Of a stretch of DNA of 64,000 bases, positions 49,740 to 62,437 are shown piece by piece. Below the pieces are notes generated by a model. It saw nothing but the letters and a program-made list of their open reading frames with translations. It was not told where the DNA came from and did not search any database. The DNA lies in assembly GCF_051622035.1 (NCBI RefSeq), contig NC_135360.1:33807206-33871205 (forward strand), in the 5' to 3' direction. The stretch comes from Arctopsyche grandis. Lineage: Eukaryota; Arthropoda; Insecta; Trichoptera; Hydropsychidae. A program made the translations under genes and the position numbers. Each line of letters opens with the position of its first letter. The first letter of the stretch is position 1.

Positions 49740-52700
49740 CACGTCCGTCCGCACGGAGTAATTACTAAGCTCAGAGCAGAGCTCCATGCAACCGCTCAGG
49801 TCCCCAAGTTGCAAATAGGGGAACGACTCTTGTAGTCAACTACCATGGCGACATGGTGGTCCTGGACAAGGAGCGCTGAGATAAGAGTGGTGATGAGTGA
49901 ATCCGTGGTAAGTTTCACTCTATAAAATGTCACACAACACTATGACGGTCTCAGGTCAGCGGCGAGTAAGTGCCGCCGCTTAACAAAAGCACAACCCGGT
50001 TTTGAAAGGTACCGTAACACCTTTCATAGAGAAGGAAACTCCATAAAAAAAATTCCCTGGCAGTGGGCAGCAGCTCTGTCAGTACCATCCACGGCGGAAG
50101 TATATGCAATATACTAAAACGGCAAAAGATGGAAGATTCAAAGCGACGTGGCAGCCACTCAATCGGTTTGAATTCTGCGGAGCAGAAGGTTTGGGGAAAA
50201 CTACTGTGCTCTCATATCCCTAGTATAACCACCATGAAGAGAAAACCTAAAACCACGGCCCCGAGTCTCCGGCGTCCCTTCAATGGGACAGGGGTGCTAA
50301 GAATCCCCGGACTCAAAGTGGTGAACATACGAAAAATTGGTACATGGAACGTTAGGACCATGTATCAAGCAGGTAAAATTGAAAATCTGCAAATAGAAAT
50401 GAAAAAAAACCAAATACAGATGCTCGGCATAAGCGAAGCTAGATGGCCTGGAGCAGGAAAAACGATGCATTGCAATGGATATACGACTTACTACTCGGGA
50501 TCGCTTGACGGCACTCATAAGAATGGTGTTGCTGTGATTCTGGAAGACGACATCAGTAAAAGTGTGAGAAACTTTATTCCGTTATCTGAACGAGTCATGA
50601 TGATACAATTAGCAGGAAAACCTATAAATGTTAACATAATACAAGTGTATGCCCCCACTTTTGATAAAGAAGAAAATGAGATTGAAGAATTTTATCAAAA
50701 AATCAAAGAATTGATGACATATACGAAAAAACATGATGTTAACATTATAATGGGAGATTTCAACGCCAAAGTTGGAGACGAAGAAACAATGGGTATAACT
50801 GGTCGCTTCGGACTTGGAGAAAGAAATGAGAGAGGAGACAGACTAGTTCAGTTTTGCCAGGAAGAGCAGTATGTTATCTTGAATACTTTCTTTAAGCTAC
50901 CTAAAAGAAGATTATACACATGGAAATCCCCAATGGACTGTCCTGATAATATTGTGCGAAACCAAATTGACTTTATTTTGATAAACAGTAGATTTAAAAA
51001 TAGTATAAAATCGGTGAAAACCTACCCTGGTGCAGACGTGGCATCCGATCATAATCTACTTTGTGGGAAATTGAAGATAAGACTGAAAAAGATTTTAAGA
51101 GCATCAAAACCTAAACCAAGATTGGATTTAGAGCTGCTTAAAAATCTTACGATCCACGAACAATTTACAAAAGATCTCAATAAAAATTTTAAACAAAAAT
51201 GTATTGAAGAAAATAGTAATGTAAACTTAAAGTGGGAAGGTATGAAATCAGCAATGACCCAATCTGGGAAAAAGTTTCTTGAAACAAATCAAATAATTAA
51301 TAAAAAACAACCTTGGATGACGGATGAAATTATACATTTAATGGAAGAACGTAGAAAACACAAACATAATAATCCAACACAATATAAAAATATTCACCGC
51401 CAAATTCAAAGGAAAATTAAAGAAATCAAAGAAAAATGGATGGAAAATAAATGTAACGAAATTGAAAAATTACAAGAAAAACACGATGAATTTAACGTAC
51501 ATAAAAAACTAAAAGAAGCAACAGGATCATTCAGAAAAAAAGATTTCATACTCCTTAGGAATAAAGATGGAAAAATCATTTTAAATATGGATGAGAAGAA
51601 ATCAGAATGGACCGAGTACACAAAATTGCTCTTTAAAGACAATAGAGAAACCGGAGGGCATATTGAAGATCCAGAAACGGGACCATATATATTGAAATCC
51701 GAAGTGGAACATGCTATAAAACTAGCAAAGAGTCGGAAAGCTACTGGACCGGATCTGATTCCTGCCGAATTTCTCAAGTTATTGGACGACGATAACATAG
51801 AAAATCTAACAAAACTCTATAATAAAATATATTTATCAGGCGAAGTACCTAGCGATTGGTTACAATCCATATTTATCCCGTTGCCCAAAAAGAGTAACGC
51901 GAGGACGTGTAGCGACTTCAGAATAATTAGCCTAATGAGTCACACATTGAAGATCCTACTAAAGATAATACAGGGCAGAATTTACTCACGGTGTGAAGAG
52001 GCGATTAGCAGAGAGCAGTTTGGGTTCAGACAAGGCTTGGGTACCCGAGAGGCCCTTTTCTGTATGAAAACACTACTCCAAAGATGCAGAGAAGTCCGTA
52101 AACCTGTGTACATCTGCTTTATAGACTTTGAAAAGGCCTTTGACCGTGTCCAACACGCTCGCCTGATGGAAACATTAAAATATATTGGCCTGGATGACAG
52201 AGATGTCAGATTGCTACGAAATATTTATTGGAATCAGACTGCAGTAGTACGTGTCGATGATCAATTCACTGATGAGATTCCTATAGAACGGGGCGTCAGG
52301 CAAGGATGCATCCTATCACCTACTCTTTTTAACACCTACACCGAATCCATCTTCCACGATGCTCTCCAAGAGGCGGAGGGCATCAAGGTGGGCGGCGAGA
52401 CGATCACCAATATAAGATATGCTGATGACACGGCACTAGTCGCTGAAAATTTAGCAGACCTGCAAAGATCTCTAGACCGTGTACATCAAGAAAGCAATCG
52501 AAGAGGTCTGCGCATAAATCTAAAGAAAACAAAATTTATGATAGTAGATAGAATGCAAACAGACACCGGGAATCTAACCTTGGATGGAGAGGTGATAGAA
52601 AGAGTAAAAAGATTCAAATACCTGGGTACCTGGCTGAATGAAGAGATGGACCCAGATGAAGATCTAAAAATCCGCATCGAGATGGCTAGAACAGCATTTG

Positions 52701-53220
52701 TAAAAATGAAGGCGGCCCTTACAAACAAGCATCTCAATCTTCATACGCGGTTGAGATTCGCGAAGAGCTACGTCTGGACAGTATTACTACACGGATGTGA
52801 GACGTGGACTCTGAAAACCAAGATGATCAGCCGCATTGAAGCTTTTGAGATGTGGGTCTATAGGCGTATGCTGAAGATTCCGTGGACCAAAAAGATATCA
52901 AACGAAGCTGTCCTCGGCATGATGGGGAGAGGCAGGGAACTTGTTTCTGTCATCAAGCGGAGAAAGATGGAGTACCTCGGACACATGATACGGGGTCCAA
53001 AATACGAATTTCTCCGTTTGATAACCATGGGGAAAATAGAAGGAAAAAAATGGATTGGCAGGAAAAAGTTATCTTGGCTTCGAAACATGCGCATGTGGAC
53101 CGATATGAGCGCCGAAGAGCTGTTCCGAGCCGCTGAAGACCGATGCGGATATATTCAAATAATCGACGAGGTGGTCGCCAACGTCCGGATGCGGACAAGG
53201 CATTAACAAGAAGAAGAAGT
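49740..53220 (+). mobile_element. Full-length RTE-type LINE
   Basis: A GC-richer 5' leader of about 490 bp (from about 49740, where composition changes abruptly) precedes one long ORF, followed by a very short 3' end of AAG repeats (53207-53219). A single ORF with AP endonuclease plus reverse transcriptase and a short repeat tail is the RTE-type layout. The ORF is intact, so the element may be recent. A truncated sibling lies at 2496-3215. The exact target duplication at this copy is not clear. Confidence 0.88.
50234..53206 (+). CDS. RTE-type endonuclease/reverse transcriptase, intact
   Basis: The start at 50234 (CCACCATGA context) gives 990 residues; the frame is open further upstream, but only through a GTG or a weaker ATG at 50129. 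The AP-type endonuclease begins near residue 34 with GTWNVRTM, GISEARW, then MGDFNAKVG (about residue 173) and SDHNLL. The reverse transcriptase has RKATGPDLIPAEF, FGFRQGLGT, CFIDFEKAFDRV, GVRQGCILSP and the active site RYADDTALV (YADD at 52418-52429, residue 729). The C-terminal region (KYLGTWL, YGCETW-like LHGCETW, WTKKISNEAVLG, GHMIRGPKYEFL) is that of RTE-like elements. It nicks chromosomal DNA and reverse-transcribes its own RNA there. No stop or frameshift is present. Such ORFs are often misnamed as a craniofacial development protein. Confidence 0.93.
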   Translation: MKRKPKTTAPSLRRPFNGTGVLRIPGLKVVNIRKIGTWNVRTMYQAGKIENLQIEMKKNQIQMLGISEARWPGAGKTMHCNGYTTYYSGSLDGTHKNGVAVILEDDISKSVRNFIPLSERVMMIQLAGKPINVNIIQVYAPTFDKEENEIEEFYQKIKELMTYTKKHDVNIIMGDFNAKVGDEETMGITGRFGLGERNERGDRLVQFCQEEQYVILNTFFKLPKRRLYTWKSPMDCPDNIVRNQIDFILINSRFKNSIKSVKTYPGADVASDHNLLCGKLKIRLKKILRASKPKPRLDLELLKNLTIHEQFTKDLNKNFKQKCIEENSNVNLKWEGMKSAMTQSGKKFLETNQIINKKQPWMTDEIIHLMEERRKHKHNNPTQYKNIHRQIQRKIKEIKEKWMENKCNEIEKLQEKHDEFNVHKKLKEATGSFRKKDFILLRNKDGKIILNMDEKKSEWTEYTKLLFKDNRETGGHIEDPETGPYILKSEVEHAIKLAKSRKATGPDLIPAEFLKLLDDDNIENLTKLYNKIYLSGEVPSDWLQSIFIPLPKKSNARTCSDFRIISLMSHTLKILLKIIQGRIYSRCEEAISREQFGFRQGLGTREALFCMKTLLQRCREVRKPVYICFIDFEKAFDRVQHARLMETLKYIGLDDRDVRLLRNIYWNQTAVVRVDDQFTDEIPIERGVRQGCILSPTLFNTYTESIFHDALQEAEGIKVGGETITNIRYADDTALVAENLADLQRSLDRVHQESNRRGLRINLKKTKFMIVDRMQTDTGNLTLDGEVIERVKRFKYLGTWLNEEMDPDEDLKIRIEMARTAFVKMKAALTNKHLNLHTRLRFAKSYVWTVLLHGCETWTLKTKMISRIEAFEMWVYRRMLKIPWTKKISNEAVLGMMGRGRELVSVIKRRKMEYLGHMIRGPKYEFLRLITMGKIEGKKWIGRKKLSWLRNMRMWTDMSAEELFRAAEDRCGYIQIIDEVVANVRMRTRH

Positions 53221-53466
53221 TAATATTATATTATGTATAAAATGTATTATGAGCATTTATAAGAATTGTAAATAGATTTTTAAGCTATGTTTCCTATTAT
53301 GCTATACATTAACATTAAAATAATACAATACTATAATATATGTAATTGCTAAAAAATAATAAATGATCCACATATTAAAATATATATATATATAATATGT
53401 ATTGTGAACATAATTTAGTAATAATAAAAAGCATTTAAGAATCAAAATCAAATTAAAATGTACATA

Positions 53467-53957
53467 TAACCAGCAGCGTGGAATAGTCTTTAGCATATAT
53501 GCTCTCAAACATAGTGGTCACGGATTCAATTCCCACTGGTTGCTGCTGGCCAGACCTTGGTTTGTGACTCCAGTCGTTTCCTATCAGAGTTTGCCAATTT
53601 ATCTGATTTTCATTAAATCGGTTCCAACAAATTGGCAACCTTTACCCATTTTTCGAGTTCTTAGCATCTCAAATTTTGCTGACTCGTGTAAAATGCTTCT
53701 AATTTGTCCATAAATATCCCGGAAATTTCGAGTTTTTCATCTCGAAATTTTTTATAGAAAAAGCTACAAAAATATAAGTTAAAATGTAATCAAAAATTTG
53801 TCAATAATTTATTTATTGATATCTCTATGATGTTTTGTTAAAATTATTCTAAACATTGTATATCGATGTTTGTAATTGGCCAAGAAGGGCGGATTGGGGT
53901 TTACCTGTTAGGCCTTCCTGGTATATATGTATATGTATATATTTAAAAATAAAATAG
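53467..53957 (+). mobile_element. SINE, full length but diverged
   Basis: The head starts TAACCAGCAGCGTGG with B-box-like GGATTCAATTCCC (about 53522-53534). The body contains TGCTGGCCAGACC, TTTGTGACTCCAG, TCAGAGTTTGCCAATTT and CGGTTCC. The middle (53640-53860) is strongly diverged, and the 3' end is the standard hairpin (CCAAGAAGG/CCTTCCTGG, about 53880-53921) with loop GGGGTTTACCTGTTA and an A-rich tail. It lies about 250 bp after the RTE element. Confidence 0.85.
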
Positions 53958-56900
53958 ATTTATACTCATATAATAATTTTGATATATAAAATAACACATA
54001 CATACATACATTGTGTTACAAGATTTTTTTTTCATAATTTAAAACGAATATTAAAAATTTAGTTTATTTTTTTATGAAAGCTTACATTAACATCTATTAT
54101 CGACATTTAATTCATGTTTTCATTGCCAACTGTTTTGATGCTAAACATTTTCAATCTAAAACCAATATTCACTATATCGAGTCAAATTAGACCAAACTTT
54201 GAACGTATTTTGTTCGATTTAAATGTTTTGTTTTAATCTAATCAACATTTCAATTGATAAGTTACAAGTATATTAGGAATGAAAGCTCGAAAAAATAAAT
54301 GTAAATTATAGTCTAACTTAAATATCAATTTTTCACTTAACCTACATATATTTTAAAGATTTTTAAGTATAGTATTATAAGATTTGTAATTGATTTGAAA
54401 CAATGTCGTTATTTTTTAAGCACGGTGATTAAAATACATCTTTAGTATATATTACGGAACTTGCGTGCAACGATCAAATTAATATAAAACAATACACACC
54501 CACTCACACAAGAAACAATATCAATTTCACATCAAAATCAAAACAACCAAACATTGACCTCAATTTGCACGCACAAAACGCATCAATTTTTTGGACATTC
54601 GATGCTTACATTCTTAAAAAAGTAAAAACAAAGAAAAACTTTTTCGTACACACAATCGAAACACATTCATTTCCACGCTCGATCTGTTCGTTTTAACGAA
54701 GCCCAAATTTTATTTCGGTTCCACCACACTATTTTCGTCGATCTTCACTCCTTTTTTCCCCTCGACGGAAAACTTTCACGGCCGCATCGTAATTATTAAC
54801 CTACTTCTGTCGGCGAATTTTTGCCGCCTTTTTTCCACACACTCACTCACCCGTCATACTTCGGATTTCCCTTTGAAAATTCGCCACATGAGTGTTATTA
54901 ATCCAAACTGGTGCTTTTAAACGACCCAACGAAGCCTGTCTCCTTTTGCGCGATTAGTCCGAGACTCGAACAATGTGTCGTTAACTTCAACGAGGCGTAA
55001 ATTAAAGGTGAAGGCGAAACTAATCCGTCCTGTCCGATCCTAAAATTGCACGCCGATGGTTTAAAGTGCATATTTTACTCGCTCCATGCACTATTTGTCA
55101 GCGAAGTGTACATCCGTGTCATTTCGTTGTCCATCCATCATTGCATTCTTGGGGTCAGTGTGTCGCCGGCCTTTGTCCAACATTGGCCAACCTTCATTAC
55201 GGTGTAATTGTACGACAATATGACTATAAAATTTAAAAAAATATTTTTAAAATTAACGATGACTAGCTGCTAACTTTTTAGACACATAAATGAGGATTCT
55301 CGCTATAAAATGTATCAATACGAAAATCAAATCTCCCAAATTCGTATTTTCTCCGATTAAATTTTAGGAACACAAAAGAAATGTGCTTTTTTTAATATTT
55401 TGAATCCTTAAAAAACTTCGTCCATTACAAAAAGGATCAAAAAATGGCTAAAGGCAAGTCTGCAGATAAATATCTCAGACAGTGGACACCTTTTCGTTTT
55501 CACATCTCCATGACATTTGTATTATAAATTCGCTTCCATGCTTTGTGCTAATTTTTATGCTACATAATGTTGAATTTTGCATTTATTTGACACGGTATAA
55601 TATTTATGGTTGTCGTTCCAACAAATATCTCATGGTTCGTTTTATAAAATGAATATGTAGATATGTATTTATTTCGTTTCAAAACGGAACAATATTTGGA
55701 TGTATAATATACATTTTTTATTTATATTATATTTTAAAAAAATAATACATCAAAATAATTTCGATTCAAATTCAAGCTTTTTTATATGTACAGTTCAATC
55801 TGCACTAGCTGTAGCAAAATGATGTATTTTAATTCAATTTACAGCACTAAATCAAATAAAAATATTTTATATTTAAAGTTGAAAATAATCATTTAATTAA
55901 TATTGTATAAAAATCGTCAGTACATATTATGATTTTTTATAGATGTAGATTTGTGCTGCACCATTTATAGTATGATCAAAATTAATTTTATTTATTTTTC
56001 ATTTACAGGTAAGCTTCAAATGCTCTTAGTCCACATAAAATCTACATATAATACACTGAAGAACAGAGATAAGTATTAAATATTCATATTAACAGTTCAA
56101 TATTTATAGCTTCCATTAAGAAAAGTTGCATTATATTATAGATGCAATTGTACAATTTTGGAAACACTATAAAAACCAGATCGACTGACCTTTTACAACC
56201 GTGAATAAATTTAAAAGTGTTAATAAAACTATAAACAAGCCAAAAATTGATCAATACATTGTATCATATAAAGAAACCGAACGCTTTCTTGACTTTATAT
56301 TCAAGGTGTGTTGATTTTGTAAAGATAATATTAAAAAAAATGGTATTAAATTAAATTAACACGCTTTCAATTATTGCCGTAGCTTTCCAATTCTAAGTGG
56401 CAAAGTCCTTTGGTCCGGTATTGAGAGACTTTTTTGCGAGAAAATTTTCGCCGCTTCCGCTTTGCAGTTTGCCTTGAAATTCTGAGAGGAGTCCGTCCAA
56501 ACTTTTGTATATGAATGTACGCCATCTTTGATCTTGTAATATACATTCTTAACATTCGAACGGCGACCTCAAGTCGATCACTTTGGCTACCGTCGGGCAA
56601 CATTTAACATTGCCGACAAGGCCGTATCGATTCCGGTGCAATTTAAATTTTGCAATTTATCGATCGATCGGTTTCAACGGTCCGATCGGTAAAATTTGCC
56701 ACGTGGTTGTCGGCAGCTAACGTGTTAATCACGACGGGGCTTTGACGAACGTGTAATATGATTATTTCCGCCGGATTTTGAAATTTAACATTGATGCAAT
56801 TTCCCCGTTGCGAAATCGAAACGTGATGTTTGAATCTATTAGTAAATTTTTTTAACAGATTTAAACCACTTTTGTACATTTTGCAATGTTTGTTTACTTC

Positions 56901-57679
56901 CGTTACGATATGAATATTATTTTAAATCAAAGCATATAGCACATCCCTTGAAATGTGTCCAAATGCTTAAATGCTTGATAGCGATTAGTAATATTTAAAC
57001 ACACAATCTTATGATCTATGAACACATTATTCTGAAAATCAATCAATAATCTCCATTTCGAAATAGTCAGACGCGAATATAAATTAATACATATTTCACA
57101 ATGTACGATACAAATTGATACAAGCTTTCAGAAGAACGTTCAAACATACATATGTACCCATACACATACCTAGTATACTATTATTATATACCAGCATTGA
57201 TTAATTGCTTCGAATGCATTCGGTTGCCTTGAAAACTGAATGGTAGATTGTCGCCAATCGACTTTACATACATACTTATACTATAATATGTATGTATATA
57301 CCGAGTGAAAGAGAACAGTGACCATTCGTATCCTAAAGCCACGTTGTCAAAGATGAATATCAATGTCTAATTGTCTGCAAATCCATTCATATTATATGAT
57401 ATAATAATACTTGTACAGTGAAATTAAATTGTAGAGAACGAAGGTCGACTTGTTTAGTAAGAAACGCTTTTTTGTCACCATTAATATAATGTATAATACA
57501 ATCGCCAAAAGAACGTGCAATACATTTATGAGGCCTCGTGTTATGACCGAGTGATAGTTGACGATCAATTTTCATCGATTTTTTTAACCCAGTTGCAAGT
57601 TTGAATTAAAATATAGTATTATTTCATATTTTTCATTCCTTTGTATCTAAGAAGTTATAATAGAAAGCCTCAAGTATGA
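53958..57679. other. Noncoding stretch with two less AT-rich blocks
   Basis: Blocks at about 54650-55200 and 56370-56900 have more balanced base composition. The second has open minus-strand frames without domains. No gene is supported. Confidence 0.5.
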
Positions 57680-57805
57680 CTTTAAATGGCATTTATTTGC
57701 ATAAATTTTAAAAATATGTACAAAAACCAGTTTGCAAAAAAAATCGAAAGACCTCCTTGTAGGAGGCAAACGCACCTCTATATTTCAAAAGTCGTTTTTG
57801 CATCG
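57680..57805 (+). repeat. Dispersed repeat, copy 2
   Basis: This matches the 36.0-kb block: AATGGCATTTATTTGCATAA, then ACCTCTATATTTCAAAAGTC. Moderate divergence; family unknown. Confidence 0.5.
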
Positions 57806-59204
57806 AACACATTTGAAATATGGGTTTTCCATATTTACATCACATTCCTTATAAACCCATTCCACACTTTCAATATGACACTGTTGGCAGGATCGATTAA
57901 ATTCAGCTGTGTATATTGAATTTCGTCTGTTTGTCATCTTCTAACACATTTGATTGTAAACCAACCTCAAAATTTGCATTATGCAGTGTTTGTATACATT
58001 GTGTTCGATTGAAATGTTGCGATGCAATAATGAGATGCCAGCATGAACGATTGAGAAATGATTGTTGAGGCACTCATTACATAAAAATAAAATAGACGTC
58101 GTTATCTTTTCGACGTTGCGAATAATTAACGAGTCAATTAGCACGCGGTAAATAAATGCACGCGAGTCTGACATGAAAATGTGGAATTTTCCGATGATGT
58201 CAAATTTATTCAATGGTTGTATTGTAATGAGGAAGCACGATTTTTGAGTTTTATGGTGGCTTAAAAAGTGTCACGATTTTCGAAGATTGGTATTATGTGT
58301 ACGTGCAAATAAATGTAATTTACGATCGAACCAATGCACAATGGATTAGACAATTGGACATGCGCGTGCTAATCGAAAACGATACGCGTGTTCTGTGCAA
58401 TTAGCTGGTTCTTTTTACACGCTTATTGATCTCTGATTGTAAATAGAATCTCATCGAATCTAACAGCATGGCTTTAAATTGAAAAAAGTATGTGATAAGT
58501 TAAAAAAAATCCTTCTCATTGTATGGTGATTTTGAATGTTGCGGTTATAATTACATAATTTTAACAGATATCAAAAAAATTCTAAGCTTTTATTACACAA
58601 AATCTTATATAGTCTAAAAAATGTGTATTTATTTTTTTACATTTTAGAAAATTTACAGTTTACTAAAAAATAAAAATAAAATGTAACTATTCAAAAGACA
58701 ATCCAAGACAGATTTCTGCATTGATTTATTTTAAATATAACTGACAAGTCACCAGTCTATTATATTTTCAGGTGACACATCTATACTTTTGATCAAAATT
58801 AAGAAAATTTTACAACCTTTTATACATACATACATATGTATGTAGATATGTATATTGACAGTAAAAAACCAATCAATGTTTTGCTATAGCTTTTACCTGT
58901 TTAAAGCGTACTAAATGAAGAGCTATTAAATAAAAGGCATAACAGCATCTAAAAAACTTACTTTACAAGGTCAAATATCTACCACATTACTAATAATGTA
59001 TTATAATTAAAATAAAAAAATACATAATATGTTTGTAGGTACGATAATATAAAATATTATTATATTATAGCGTTTGATGTGCGTTGCAATTTTACCTTTT
59101 TTAAATTAAAAAAAAAAATTAATCAAATACTTTAATTATTGTTTAGGTAGTAGTGGTTTTACCCGGCTTCCCTCGGTATTTGTAATATAAATATATTCGT
59201 ATAT
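57806..59204. other. Noncoding stretch
   Basis: No gene is supported. CATA/TATG tracts lie near 58825. AT-rich sequence leads into the SINE. Confidence 0.5.
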
Positions 59205-59655
59205 TAGTCAGCAGCAAAGCTTGGTCGTTAAGCTTCTGCTTAACACCGAGCGGCGTCGGGTTCGATCCCATGAGCTGACCTCGATTGAAAAGAATTTTTC
59301 TGAGTACATCATGCTGCTGGTCAGACTTGGATATTTTTGTGACTACAGGTCGATCTTTTCCTATCAGAGTTTGCCAATTTTCTCTGATTTCAATTTTGAA
59401 ACGGTTCCCGTTTAAAAATTGGCTAAAAATCCTTCCTACCTACTGTGTCACCACTATTTGAATATGATTAATGTACAATAAAATTTATGTACAATTCATA
59501 GATGTCTCGTTAATTTGCGCGCTTTTCAGTGTCTCGTAATTCAACGACTTGTAATAAAAATGCTGCATTGTATTTGTAATTGGCCAGGAAGGCGCATTTG
59601 GGTTTGCCTGCAAGGCCTCCTTGGTATATATGTATATAAAAATAAATAAATAATA
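59205..59655 (+). mobile_element. tRNA-derived SINE, full length
   Basis: This is a close relative of the 39.6-kb copy. The head is TAGTCAGCAGCAAAGCTTGG with an excellent B box GGTTCGATCCC (59259-59269). The body has GCTGGTCAGACTTGG, CTATCAGAGTTTGCC, GAAACGGTTCCCG and ATGTCTCGTTAATTTGCG. The hairpin has CCAGGAAGGC (59584-59593) and a slightly mutated right arm GCCTCCTTGG (59615-59624). The tail is AAATAAATAAATAA. Confidence 0.92.
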
Positions 59656-62356
59656 GTAAACTGCTTAAACATGGCTAATCTAATAGTAAACATTTTATTA
59701 GATTTATTTGAATATTCATTTGTTTGTTTTTTTTTTTAATGTAACGTCACGGATTCTACCATTTTACCTTAAATACAAAGTCTCTTTCGAAATTATATAT
59801 TAGATTATATCTATTTATATATATATGAAAGTTAAAAATTGCGAAAATTCGAAATATCTTGAACACAATCGCCCAAAAGCTTGCATGAGTCGCGCTTTCA
59901 AATCTTTCGGCGCGAGCCCGCCATTTGCAATTTAACATATTGAAATTGCGCAAACGCCACGTAATTTCAGCCTCAGAGCAATCTTCAGAGTCTTCTTGAA
60001 AAAAAATCGCCAACTATTGACTAACAAGTTGACTAACGGACAGGTAGTGAAATCTGTTTGAAAGAGAGAGGCCGTGGTCTGACGGCCGCTGTGTCATCGA
60101 TCTCAACCTTTTCTTGTCGCACACACACGTGTGTTAGGACGGCTGGAAGTCATCCGACACTTGTAAACTGGAATTTGCACATCCGCATGTGTCGATGATG
60201 ATATCGATCGTATGTACATTCGTGTGTGATTGAAGGCAATCGGTTTACGTTTACGAATTTTCATTGCCGACGCAACTTCCTACGCGTTTTCGATTTGTCG
60301 CTTGACTTTTTTTTATTTTTAATATTATTGACACACTTTTCAGTCATGTCCGCGTTCGTAGATGAAAATTTACATATGGAAAATTAATTTTAATTCACTT
60401 CGAATGCTCCTTTCAAGTTCGTTTTATAGGAATGTGATTGTTTTTTATTTCACTCAGATGCATTTCGATTTCAATTTGATAATATATTCACCAAAAAACG
60501 CACCATTTATTTCTTATTAATTTTTCAATATATTTCTATATCAATTATGTGTTTTTTCAATTTCAATTTAGTTCAATTTATAGAAATATTATTATATCAA
60601 TTTCCGCCCAGTTTGCTTACACGTTTTATTTGACTCTAATTATTACATAATTTCCTTTTTAAATATGATTTTATTGTTAATATACTAACGGTCATGCTAC
60701 CTAATTGTTTATTGCATATGTATGTACATATATGTAATAAAATGATCATTCAATTAATGATTCCTATTAGTTTTTTATTTGGATGATATGTCCAAAAGTT
60801 AAATAATGGAAGTAAAAACAAAATAACAAGCTATATATTTAAATTTTAATTAAATATATTTACATTGATAAATGCATATTTTTAATGATATATCATTTTT
60901 TCAAAGCTACTCGTCATATTCACAATTGATCCCAATTTACAAACTAATATCATAGTTTCACTTCCCGCCATTTTTGACAGGCAATTATCGTCAAATTATT
61001 CATCCACTTTATATATTATTAAAACGTCATATTTTATTAGACATCCACTCGTCTGTGTGTTTATTATTAAGTAACGCAAAAGTTTGCATCCTGTATTTAA
61101 ATAGAAACGAATGGAAATTCGGAAAATTGTACCAGATTCTTATAAGAATTTATATTGAAAACTGGTTCATTTTCCCCTCTTATTTATGTATGTATATATT
61201 GTACATAATAAAATATAATAGACGTTCAATATTTACGTAGAAATCTCGTCTTGAAAGTATGCAGCTATCGCCCCCGCGTAATTTTAAATCATAACACTCT
61301 AAATAAGCACTTATCAAAACCCAACTTTCTTCGGAAAACTTTCAAAGCGTTAGATAATTTCGACAAACAAACGATGGTTCGTTGAACTGCGATAATTACG
61401 CCAAGAAGCAGTTCTTTTGAAGACACAACGAATGCGTAACATTAACATTGAAAACAAACAATCCAATAATGTCTTTCGCCATCGAGAACAATAGACTGTA
61501 CCACGCTCACGCCAATTTGGCGAAATCTCTGATGATTTTGACCCCGAGGCGAAGGCAAACCGCGAATCGATCGATACTTCTTCGATCTTCTTTAGTATAA
61601 TATTATATATACAGGATGTTTTAAGCGACTGCTATTATGTCTTTTAAATATTCCCTGTACTATAATAGAGTTTCTTATTCGGATATATTAACTTATAATA
61701 TTTTTTACTGATTGTTTACGTCGACTTTTACATTTTTTATATACATATGTACATATTCATTGACATTGAGCCACTACTATATGACAAAAAATTTCAATTT
61801 ATTTCGGCGGCAAATTTTAACTATCATTATATGTATGTACATTGAATGTAAATATGTAGATATGGGAGACTTAAAAAAAGAGAAAATTCAAAAAACATAC
61901 AATTAATGAACCACACATACGTATATAAAAAGTACAATATGTATACGAGCCGTTCTATTTGAAAGTGGTGGAAGTCCAATTTTCAGTTTCAAAACCACTA
62001 TTTCTGTTTAATTTATTTCCCAATTTGTTATCATTTATTTATTTAAAATTTGGACCATTGTAGATTTAAATATTGTATTTTTAAATATTGTTAAACGCAA
62101 AACATTATATTTAATGTTTTGTGAGATATTTCTCGAAATGAAAAATAGTTGACTTATGCCACTTACAATTATAACGTCTCATATGTAAAAAAATAACAAA
62201 AAAACATTATAACAAACTGATTAAAATGCCACAGATTTATAGTCATAATCTGCTACAGAATTAAAAACAGCTGGCAATAATTATAGAAAATTGTTTCTGA
62301 AACTTTTTTGTAGTTGAATGTGTTTATGAAATAAAAAATCTTCATAGTACCTACAT
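59656..62356. other. Noncoding stretch
   Basis: A less AT-rich block at 59840-60310 includes CCGCCATT (59918-59925), and another copy of that motif lies at 60965-60972. A further less AT-rich part lies at 61240-61590. No gene is supported. Confidence 0.5.
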
Positions 62357-62357
62357 A

Positions 62358-62433
<76 letters not shown>
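62357..62433. repeat. (AT)n microsatellite
   Basis: An A-run is followed by more than 30 AT/TA dinucleotides. The open frame across it is an artefact of the repeat. Confidence 0.95.

Positions 62434-62437
<4 letters not shown>

Noticed and set aside
56367..56603. Basic 78-codon minus-strand frame
   Set aside because: No recognisable family; an isolated frame in a less AT-rich block.
59221..59415. 64-codon open frame
   Set aside because: It lies wholly within the SINE head and body, which are noncoding.
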